DNA of 10,201 nucleotides, from NCBI GenBank assembly GCA_013695885.1, contig JACCZP010000037.1, positions 1 through 10,201 of the forward strand, read 5' to 3'. This stretch comes from Thermoleophilaceae bacterium. Lineage in GTDB: Bacteria > Actinomycetota > Thermoleophilia > Solirubrobacterales > Thermoleophilaceae. Positions within the stretch are counted from its first letter, which is position 1. Every line of letters begins with the position of its first letter. The notes beneath the pieces are model-generated. The model searched no databases and was not told the DNA's origin. It worked only from the letters and a program-made list of their open reading frames with translations. Shown here piece after piece: positions 1 to 5,256 of this stretch. Position numbers and translations under genes: made by a program.

Positions 1-387
1 GTCCTCACCGCCGGGCGCCTGAGGCACCTCTCGCGTCCGGCGGCGGGACGGCTGGCACGCGAGTCCGCCGCGCCGGTGATCGTGGCCGCGGCGTGCCGCG
101 AGGTAGCTCGCCTCGCTCGCGCCGGGATTCCCGGGAGCCTGGCCACGACGCTCGCGGCCGGCACCGCGGCGTCGTTGGTCTCCGCGGCGGCCGCGGCTCC
201 CCTTGCGTTCGCGCTCGACCGCCTGCCCTCCTGGCGGGCGTTCGGGGTCTACCGGGTGGCGTTCGGACTCCTGGCGCTGTGGCGGCTGCGACACGCGGGC
301 GGGGCCGCTCCGCGGGGAGCGTCGCGGCATGCCGGTACGGCGGTGGTCGACGCAGCGCCCGCCGCGTCGGGTTCAATGGGCCGATGA
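1..387 (+). CDS. uppP: Undecaprenyl-diphosphatase (UppP/BacA), C-terminal part, 5' end outside window
   Basis: The open frame runs in from the left edge and gives 128 residues before a TGA at 385-387. It begins VLTAGRLRHLSRPAAGRLA, matching the segment of UppP in which a membrane helix is followed by a G/S-R-x-x-A cytoplasmic stretch. It ends with hydrophobic helices and the FGVYRVAFGLLAL segment, close to the F-x-x-Y-R-x-x-x-G signature that closes the last helix of the family. UppP is an integral membrane enzyme that dephosphorylates C55-PP to C55-P so that the lipid carrier can be reused for peptidoglycan synthesis. The E-rich and PGxSRSGxT catalytic motifs would lie upstream, outside the window, so activity cannot be judged. 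About 30 Ala/Gly/Arg-rich residues follow the last helix, longer than usual; their reality depends on the stop read here. The stop overlaps the purM start as ATGA, suggesting coupled translation. The family call is by recognition of the C-terminal pattern only. Confidence 0.72.
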   Translation, partial: VLTAGRLRHLSRPAAGRLARESAAPVIVAAACREVARLARAGIPGSLATTLAAGTAASLVSAAAAAPLAFALDRLPSWRAFGVYRVAFGLLALWRLRHAGGAAPRGASRHAGTAVVDAAPAASGSMGR

Positions 388-1451
388 GCGAGGCCGCCTA
401 CGCCCGCGCCGGGGTCGACACCGGCCGCGCCGAGAGCGCGGTGGCCGGCCTCGTCGAGGTGCTTCGCGGCATCGATCCCGGACGCGACTCGCGCGCCGTG
501 CTCGGCTCGGGCCACTACGCCAACGTGCTCGCCGTGGCGCCGAACCTGGGCATCGCCCTGTCCACCGACGGCGTCGGCACCAAGGTGATCGTCGCCGAGC
601 AGCTCGGGCGCTTCGACACCGTGGGCATCGACTGCGTGGCCATGAACGTCAACGACGTGATCTGCGTCGGCGCCGAGCCCCTCGCCCTGCTCGACTACCT
701 CGCCGTCGAGGAGGCCGACCCCGCCGTCCTGCGCGACATCGCCGTGGGCCTCAAGGCCGGGGCGGAGGCGGCCGGCGTCGAGATCCCGGGCGGGGAGCTG
801 GCCCAGCTCCCCGAGCTCGTGCGCGGCCACCCCTCTCCGCGCGGCTTCGACCTCGTGGGCGCCTGCTTCGGCACCGTCGCGCTCGACCGGGTGGTCACCG
901 GCTCGCGCATCGAGCCCGGCGACGCGCTGATCGGCCTGCCCTCCACCGGCGTCCACTCGAACGGCCTCACCCTCGCCCGCCGCGCGCTCGGCGACCTCGC
1001 AGAGCGGCCACCCGAGCTCGGCGGCACATCCGTCGGGGAGGCACTGCTCGAGCCCACGGCCATCTACGTGCGGGCCGTGCTCGACCTACTGCGCTCGGGG
1101 CTCGACGTCCGGGGCCTCGCCCACATCACCAGTGGGGGCATGCTCAACCTGCTGCGCCTCGAGGCGGCGGTGGGCTACCGGGTCGATGCGCCGCTGCCGG
1201 TGCCCGCGGTCTTCGAGCTCGTCGCCGCTCGCAGCGCAACCGAGGCCGCGGAGATGCATGAGGTCTTCAACATGGGCTGCGGGTTCGTTTGCGTCGTACC
1301 GGAGGCCGAGGCGTCCGCGGCAGCGGAAATCCTGGCCACGCGCCACCCGGGCACGGCGGTGATCGGTGCGGTGACGGACCGGACGGCGACGGTCGAGCTG
1401 GCGGCGGAGCGGCTCCTGGGCATTGAGAGCGGGGGCTTCAGCGGCATCTAG
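384..1451 (+). CDS. purM: Phosphoribosylformylglycinamidine cyclo-ligase (AIR synthase)
   Basis: This 355-residue protein matches the usual PurM length of about 345. It catalyses the ATP-dependent closure of FGAM to 5-aminoimidazole ribonucleotide, the fifth step of purine synthesis, in the cytoplasm. Visible family motifs in order are YARAGVD near residue 6, the TDGVGTK nucleotide-binding segment at 61-67, GIDCVAMNVNDV at 81-92, GAEPLALLDY at 96-105, GGELAQLP at 136-143, STGVHSNG at 187-194, HITSGG at 248-252 and MHEVFNMGCGF at 291-301. Two of these differ from the textbook bacterial forms (GGETAEMP and HITGGG), but the catalytic core looks intact. The ATG at 384 was chosen because the protein then begins at the family N-terminus; the open frame further upstream translates to Arg-rich shadow sequence. 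The start overlaps the uppP stop by 4 nt, so translation is probably coupled. No other purine gene is in the window. Confidence 0.95.
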   Translation: MSEAAYARAGVDTGRAESAVAGLVEVLRGIDPGRDSRAVLGSGHYANVLAVAPNLGIALSTDGVGTKVIVAEQLGRFDTVGIDCVAMNVNDVICVGAEPLALLDYLAVEEADPAVLRDIAVGLKAGAEAAGVEIPGGELAQLPELVRGHPSPRGFDLVGACFGTVALDRVVTGSRIEPGDALIGLPSTGVHSNGLTLARRALGDLAERPPELGGTSVGEALLEPTAIYVRAVLDLLRSGLDVRGLAHITSGGMLNLLRLEAAVGYRVDAPLPVPAVFELVAARSATEAAEMHEVFNMGCGFVCVVPEAEASAAAEILATRHPGTAVIGAVTDRTATVELAAERLLGIESGGFSGI

Positions 1452-1544
1452 GAGATCTGGCGAAACTCGCCGGCCGACTTGGACTCTCCGCTCGGAATCC
1501 GGACCAGGGCTCGCGCCCCGGCGCCGTTTCCAATCCAAGACATG

Positions 1545-1575
1545 CAACCTGAGCCCGCATATGGGGCTCAGGTTG
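1545..1575. terminator. Perfect 12-bp inverted repeat, possible terminator or structured leader
   Basis: The arms CAACCTGAGCCC (1545-1556) and GGGCTCAGGTTG (1564-1575) are exact reverse complements separated by the 7-nt loop GCATATG. The hairpin lies 94 nt after the purM stop and about 150 nt before the next start, in the only sizeable gap in the window (1452-1727). No U-run follows on either strand, so it is not a classical intrinsic terminator, but U-less hairpins are common terminator candidates in high-G+C actinobacteria. A palindromic protein-binding site is the main alternative. The rest of the gap holds no gene that I can support. Confidence 0.45.
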
Positions 1576-1712
1576 ACGTTCTCGACTCGAGCCCGGGGCT
1601 TTCTTCCCGCGAGACGACCAACCCGGCGCCACCTCGCGCGCCGCGGACGGACACATTACCGACCCGCGAAGACCGGCGCGCACCCGACGTAGCTGCGACG
1701 ATGGTCGTCCAC

Positions 1713-1723
1713 GAGGAGAGGAG
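1713..1723 (+). promoter_or_regulatory. Strong ribosome binding site of the 54-codon gene
   Basis: The purine run GAGGAGAGGAG contains two overlapping copies of the anti-16S consensus, and its last AGGAG sits 4 nt before the ATG at 1728. It is one of the strongest Shine-Dalgarno sequences in the window. It decides the start of a very short gene that would otherwise look like a shadow frame. Confidence 0.7.
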
Positions 1724-1727
1724 TCCC

Positions 1728-1892
1728 ATGTCATTGCTCCACAAGGTGCTGGGTCAGGCCAAGAGGGGGGCGAGCCGCGGAGGGCGCGGAGGGGGTCGCC
1801 CCCACGGCCGGCACGCCGGTCCCAAGCCGGGTCCCCGCCCCGGCGGAGGCGGAATCGCCTCGGTCGCGCGCGGGCTCCTGCGGCGGAGATAG
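1728..1892 (+). CDS. Small Gly/Arg-rich basic protein, function unknown
   Basis: This gene encodes 54 residues from an ATG behind a strong ribosome binding site to TAG. I do not recognise the family. The product has a short amphipathic start (MSLLHKVLGQAKR), a central low-complexity stretch rich in Gly, Arg, His and Pro (about residues 14-44) and a short hydrophobic-basic end (IASVARGLLRRR). It has many Arg/Lys residues, no Asp or Glu and no Cys, so it is strongly cationic. There is no transmembrane segment or signal peptide. Such composition fits a nucleic-acid- or membrane-associated peptide, but this is only inference from composition. The in-frame open stretch upstream to about 1479 lacks an initiation signal comparable with that at 1728. 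It stands alone between purM and a convergent gene. The main evidence that it is real is the ribosome binding site; chance is the alternative in such G+C-rich DNA. Confidence 0.5.
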   Translation: MSLLHKVLGQAKRGASRGGRGGGRPHGRHAGPKPGPRPGGGGIASVARGLLRRR

Positions 1893-1919
1893 CGATCGAG
1901 GAGGGCCGACCGCGCGACC

Positions 1920-1946
1920 GGGAGGCCGCGCGCTAGGCCGCCTCCC
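1920..1946. terminator. Possible bidirectional terminator hairpin between convergent genes
   Basis: GGGAGGC (1920-1926) pairs exactly with GCCTCCC (1940-1946) around a 13-nt loop that contains a second GGCC/GGCC pairing option. It sits in the 40-nt convergent gap after the small basic gene and covers the stop codon of the DsbA-like gene (TAG on the - strand, 1933-1935). No U-run follows on either strand, so the call rests on location and pairing only. Confidence 0.3.
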
Positions 1947-2796
1947 ACAGCCACCCGGTGAGCACGCGTTCCGGGCGTACGCGCCACTCCGCGGCCATGC
2001 GCCACAGCTCCGCCGGCGCCCGGGGACCGGGCAGGTCGCACACCGCCGCCACCTCGCCGGTGGTCATCCGCCCGAAGCGCCGGAGCGCCTCCGCCACGGT
2101 CGGAGCCCGGCCCGCGTCGGCCTCCGTCGCCCCGCAGACCAGCGCCGCCGCGTGGTACTCCTCGTAGGGGCGGTGCCCGGCCACGATCCGGCGCTCTCCT
2201 GCGCCCTCGAAGAGCGCCGTCGGAAAGGTCACCCGCTCCCGACCGCCACCGGCGTCGACCACCGCGCCGTCGCGCTCGCCGGCCGGCACCTCGGCCACCA
2301 GCGCACGAGCCCTCTCGACGTCCTCCCCGAAGGCCTCGACGATCGCGCTCGACCCGAGCGCCGAACGAAAGGCACCGGCGTCGATGCCGGCTCGGGCCGC
2401 CTCCTCGGTCAGCGCGTCGACCGTGTCGAGCTTGCGACGGCGGCACATCAGCCCCTCGCGCAGAGCGCGCAGGTACCTCGCCCCGCCGTCGGTGGAGAGC
2501 TCGGCGGCGGCCTTCGCGGCCATGGCCGCCGGGTAGGTGGAGCGGATCGGGTTCTCGGTCCAGAGGCGCGGGTCGATCGGCGCACCCGTCTGGTCGGCGA
2601 CGTCGAGCCAATGGTCGAAGAGCGCCCGCCACGGTCCGTCGCCCCCGGGATCGCCGTAGTCGCGGGCCAGTCCACCCATCACGTAGGTGATCCGCACCTG
2701 GGCGTCGAACTCCACGAGCAGACGCCTCAGGGTGGGCTCGGACGCCCACGACCAGGAGCAGCCCGGATCGGTGACGTACTCAAGCCCCACGCTCAC
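1933..2796 (-). CDS. DsbA/FrnE-like thioredoxin-fold protein with a CSWS motif
   Basis: About 287 residues if read from the GTG at 2796. The N-terminus, LEYVTDPGCSWSWASEP, is the beta-strand plus active-site helix of the DsbA-like family (FrnE, HCCA isomerase and SpxH/YjbH relatives). The usual CxxC is C13-S-W-S16, so only one redox Cys is present. Family features further on are YVMGGLARDYG, a helical insert domain with EGLMCRRRKLDTVDAL, and the cis-Pro region VTFPTALFEG. A C-terminal helical extension (AEALRRFGRMTTGEVAAVCDLP onwards) resembles a small helix-turn-helix-like unit. There is no signal peptide, so it is likely cytoplasmic. Possible roles are thiol-disulfide handling, glutathione- or mycothiol-like conjugate chemistry, or adaptor function; the sequence does not decide. 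The start is uncertain: GTG 2796 lies 8 nt after a TATTTT hexamer and could be leaderless, GTG 2790 has GGCGG about 9 nt upstream, and ATG 2835 would overlap the divergent kinase gene. Confidence 0.8.
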   Translation of the reverse strand: MSVGLEYVTDPGCSWSWASEPTLRRLLVEFDAQVRITYVMGGLARDYGDPGGDGPWRALFDHWLDVADQTGAPIDPRLWTENPIRSTYPAAMAAKAAAELSTDGGARYLRALREGLMCRRRKLDTVDALTEEAARAGIDAGAFRSALGSSAIVEAFGEDVERARALVAEVPAGERDGAVVDAGGGRERVTFPTALFEGAGERRIVAGHRPYEEYHAAALVCGATEADAGRAPTVAEALRRFGRMTTGEVAAVCDLPGPRAPAELWRMAAEWRVRPERVLTGWLWEAA

Positions 2797-2803
2797 AGCC
2801 CGC

Positions 2804-2810
2804 CAAAATA
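2804..2810. promoter_or_regulatory. Candidate shared -10 region of two divergent genes
   Basis: CAAAATA is the only A/T-rich patch in the short gap between the DsbA-like and kinase starts. On the - strand it reads TATTTT and lies 8 nt before GTG 2796. On the + strand CAAAAT lies 9 nt before GTG 2819. Both spacings fit a -10 box driving leaderless mRNA, which is common in actinobacteria. No convincing -35 is visible for either direction. Confidence 0.35.
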
Positions 2811-2818
2811 GGCGCCGC

Positions 2819-4294
2819 GTGATCGGAACCTTCATCGCCGGGCGCTTCCGGCTCGAGGAGCGGATCGGCTCCGGGGGCATGGCCACCGTATACCGCGCGT
2901 TCGACGAGACCCTCGAGCGGTGGGTGGCCATCAAGGTCCTCCACGCCGAGGTGGCGGGCGAGGAGGACCAGATCGAGCGCTTCCGGCGCGAGGCGAGGGC
3001 CGTGGCGCGACTCTCGCACCCGAACGTCGTCGCGGTGATCGACGCCGGCGAGGACGACGCTCGTCCCTACATCGTGTTCCAGTACGTCGAGGGCGAGACG
3101 CTGAAGGACCGTATCCGCCGGCTCGGGCAGCTGCCGGTGGGCGAGGCGGTGGCCTACGCCATCGAGATCGGCCGGGCCCTGGCCGCCGCACACGGGGAGC
3201 GGCTCGTGCACCGCGACGTGAAGCCCCAGAACGTCCTCATCGACCTCGACGGCAGCGCGAAGGTGACCGACTTCGGGATCGCGCGCTCGCTGGAGATGGA
3301 GGGCCTCACCCAGCCGGGCCGGGTGCTCGGCACCACCGACTACGTCTCTCCCGAGCAGGCCCTAGGCCACAAGGTCACCCCGCAGTCCGACCTCTACTCG
3401 CTCGGAATCTGCCTCTTCGAGATGCTGACCGGGGGCGTCCCCTACCGCGCCGACACCCCCGTCGCGGTGGCCATGAAGCACGTGCGCGAGGGGATGCCCG
3501 ACGTGCGCGGCCGCCGCCCCGAGATCTCCGCGTCGCTGGCCGCGGTCATCGACCACGCCACCGCCAAGGAGACCAGGAACCGGTACGCGACCGCCGAGGA
3601 GATGGTGGCCCACCTCGAGGAGACCCTGGCCATCGAGGCCGCCCGCTCCGGGGAGGCACCCGGGGAGGCCACGACCGTGCTGCGTCAGCTCTCGAGCGAC
3701 ACCGCGGACTTCGTTCCGCTGCGGGTGCGCAATCACGCCCGCTACGTGGCGGTCGCCCTCCTCGGACTGGCGGCGGTGGCTCTGGTCCTCGCGTTCGTCG
3801 CCGGGCGCACCGAGCAGGGCACTCCAGGAGGGGCCGCTCCTCAGGGGCGCGGGAACCTCACGCCGGTGCGCTTCGCCGCGAGCGCGGCCACCGACTACGA
3901 CCCCGCCGGTGACGGGCGCGAGAGCCCGACCGACGCCCGCAACGCCATCGACGGCGAGCGCTCGACCCTCTGGGACACCGAGCGCTACGACGGCGAGCTG
4001 ACGCGACTGAAGCCCGGCGTCGGGCTCTACGTCGACACGGGCGCGCCGGTGGCCGCCCGGCAGCTCGACGTGATCACCTCGATGCCCGGGTGGGAGGCCG
4101 AGATCTTCGCCGCCGAGGCCGTGCCGAAGGGCATCGAGGGCTGGACGCGCGTCTCCGGTCGCAGGCCGTTCGAGGGTCAGACCGACGTCCGGCTCGACAC
4201 CGGCGGGCGAAGGTTCCGCTACTACCTGGTGTGGATACTGTCGCTGCCCCCCGGGCGCAGGGCATCGATCGACGAGATGACGCTGCTGCGCTAG
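2819..4294 (+). CDS. Membrane Ser/Thr protein kinase with extracellular discoidin (F5/8C)-like domain
   Basis: A 491-residue Hanks-type kinase. The glycine loop GSGGMATVY is at 17-25, the ATP-anchoring VAIK Lys is K39, the catalytic HRDVKPQN is at 131-138, DFG is at 151-153, and the activation segment LGTTDYVSPEQA and the SDLYSLG helix follow, so it should be active. A juxtamembrane linker leads to one transmembrane helix at about 309-329. The outer part (about 350-491) has no PASTA repeats. It reads as a beta-sandwich carbohydrate-binding type domain: DYDPAGDGRESP, then NAIDGERSTLWDTERY and KPGVGLYVD, the pattern of F5/8C domains attached to actinobacterial kinases and MviN-like proteins. 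It probably senses a sugar or wall ligand and phosphorylates cytoplasmic targets. GTG 2819 was chosen because upstream residues run into the divergent gene and are not kinase-like. It converges on the ddl operon, and its TAG shares CTAG with the ddl stop. It may stand in for the second kinase (pknA) of mycobacterial clusters. Confidence 0.93.
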   Translation: MIGTFIAGRFRLEERIGSGGMATVYRAFDETLERWVAIKVLHAEVAGEEDQIERFRREARAVARLSHPNVVAVIDAGEDDARPYIVFQYVEGETLKDRIRRLGQLPVGEAVAYAIEIGRALAAAHGERLVHRDVKPQNVLIDLDGSAKVTDFGIARSLEMEGLTQPGRVLGTTDYVSPEQALGHKVTPQSDLYSLGICLFEMLTGGVPYRADTPVAVAMKHVREGMPDVRGRRPEISASLAAVIDHATAKETRNRYATAEEMVAHLEETLAIEAARSGEAPGEATTVLRQLSSDTADFVPLRVRNHARYVAVALLGLAAVALVLAFVAGRTEQGTPGGAAPQGRGNLTPVRFAASAATDYDPAGDGRESPTDARNAIDGERSTLWDTERYDGELTRLKPGVGLYVDTGAPVAARQLDVITSMPGWEAEIFAAEAVPKGIEGWTRVSGRRPFEGQTDVRLDTGGRRFRYYLVWILSLPPGRRASIDEMTLLR

Positions 4295-5256
4295 AAGCGG
4301 TAGCGGCGCTCCGCCTCGTGGCGCTCCACCGCGAGCGTGACGAGGCGGTCGACCAGCTCCGGGTAGGCCACGCCCGACGCCCCGAAGAGCTTTGCGAACA
4401 CGCTGGTCTCGGTGAAGCCGGGCATGGTGTTCAGCTCGTTCAGGAGCACGTGGCCGTCGGCCTCCACGAAGAAGTCGACCCGCGCGAGGCCGGCGCAGCC
4501 CACCGCGCGGAAGGCCTCGAGCGCGAGAGCGCGGACGCGCTCGCGCACGTGGGCCTCGGGCGGAGCGGGCACCCGCAGCTCCATGCCGCCCGGCGTGTAC
4601 TTCGCCTCGTAGTCGTACCAGTCGGCGTCGATGACGATCTCGCCCGGCTCGGACGCGACGGGATCGCCGTTGCCCATCACCGAGCACTCCACCTCGCGGC
4701 CGAGGGCCATCGCCTCGACGATGGCGAGCGGGTCGTGCGCGAACGCCGTCGCCAGCGCGGCCGGAAGCTCTCCGGCCTCGGACACCTTCGATATGCCCAC
4801 CGACGATCCGAGGCGGGCCGGCTTCACGAACACCGGCAGCCCGAGCTGCGCCAGCGGCTCCAGCGGATCCCCCTCGCGCACCGCGGCGTACTCGACCTGG
4901 GGCAGGCCGGCCCGGGCCATCAAGTCCTTGAACAGGACCTTGTCCATGCACACCGCCGAGGCCGGCACCCCGGCGCCCACGTAGGGCACGTCGGCTACCT
5001 CGAGCAGCCCCTGGACGGTGCCGTCCTCGCCGAAGGGACCGTGCAGGACGGGGAAGACCACGTCGGCGTCAAGCAGGCCGCCCGCGGGGGCCACGGTCAC
5101 AGCGGCGCCCGCGCTCGTCCACTCTCCGGAACGGGCGACGTCCACCACCACCGTCTCGTGCCCTGCGCGCTCGAGGCCCTCGCGGACCGCGGCCGCGGAG
5201 CGAAGGGACACGTCGTGCTCGCTCGAGCGCCCGCCCGCGAGGACGGCGACCCTCAC
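4291..5256 (-). CDS. ddl: D-alanine--D-alanine ligase
   Basis: 321 residues, typical for Ddl. This ATP-grasp enzyme joins two D-Ala to supply the dipeptide that MurF adds to the peptidoglycan precursor in the cytoplasm. Motifs seen: AGGRSSEHDVS at 7-17 with the substrate-positioning Glu13, HGPFGEDG at 72-79, the ATP-grasp lysine and loop KPARLGSSVG at 145-154, the omega-loop region WYDYEAKYTPGG at 213-224, and the metal-binding residues D261 (ARVDFF) and E274/N276 (NELNTMPGFT). The YDYEAKY form fits D-Ala-D-Ala rather than the D-lactate-type ligases, although specificity is not proven. GTG at 5256 overlaps the pknB stop as GTGA, with GAGGAG just upstream inside pknB, so it is translated as the last gene of the signalling operon. 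Its TAG (4293-4291) overlaps the stop of the convergent kinase, leaving no room for a terminator between them. Confidence 0.96.
   Translation of the reverse strand: MRVAVLAGGRSSEHDVSLRSAAAVREGLERAGHETVVVDVARSGEWTSAGAAVTVAPAGGLLDADVVFPVLHGPFGEDGTVQGLLEVADVPYVGAGVPASAVCMDKVLFKDLMARAGLPQVEYAAVREGDPLEPLAQLGLPVFVKPARLGSSVGISKVSEAGELPAALATAFAHDPLAIVEAMALGREVECSVMGNGDPVASEPGEIVIDADWYDYEAKYTPGGMELRVPAPPEAHVRERVRALALEAFRAVGCAGLARVDFFVEADGHVLLNELNTMPGFTETSVFAKLFGASGVAYPELVDRLVTLAVERHEAERRYRF

Noticed and set aside
1452..1545. Leu/Ser tRNA-like stretch after purM (TGGCGAAACT and, antisense, a GGTCCGGATTCC T-arm-like motif)
   Set aside because: No acceptor stem pairs on either strand, the T-loop lacks the conserved T55 and A58 equivalents, and no anticodon stem can be drawn.
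1573..1601. TTGACG as a -35 box for the small basic gene
   Set aside because: No TAnnnT-like -10 is found 16-19 nt downstream.
1479..1727. N-terminal extension of the small basic protein to 137 residues
   Set aside because: The extension runs through the hairpin region, has no ribosome binding site at its start, and the strong Shine-Dalgarno sequence points to ATG 1728.
2797..2934. Longer starts (ATG 2835 or 2934) for the DsbA-like gene
   Set aside because: They would overlap the first codons of the divergent kinase, including its glycine loop for 2934, and add residues not seen before the DsbA beta-strand.
3362..4951. 529-codon frame on the - strand across the convergent kinase and ddl
   Set aside because: It overlaps two genes with complete catalytic motifs on both strands, and its own product is low-complexity Gly/Arg/Ala.
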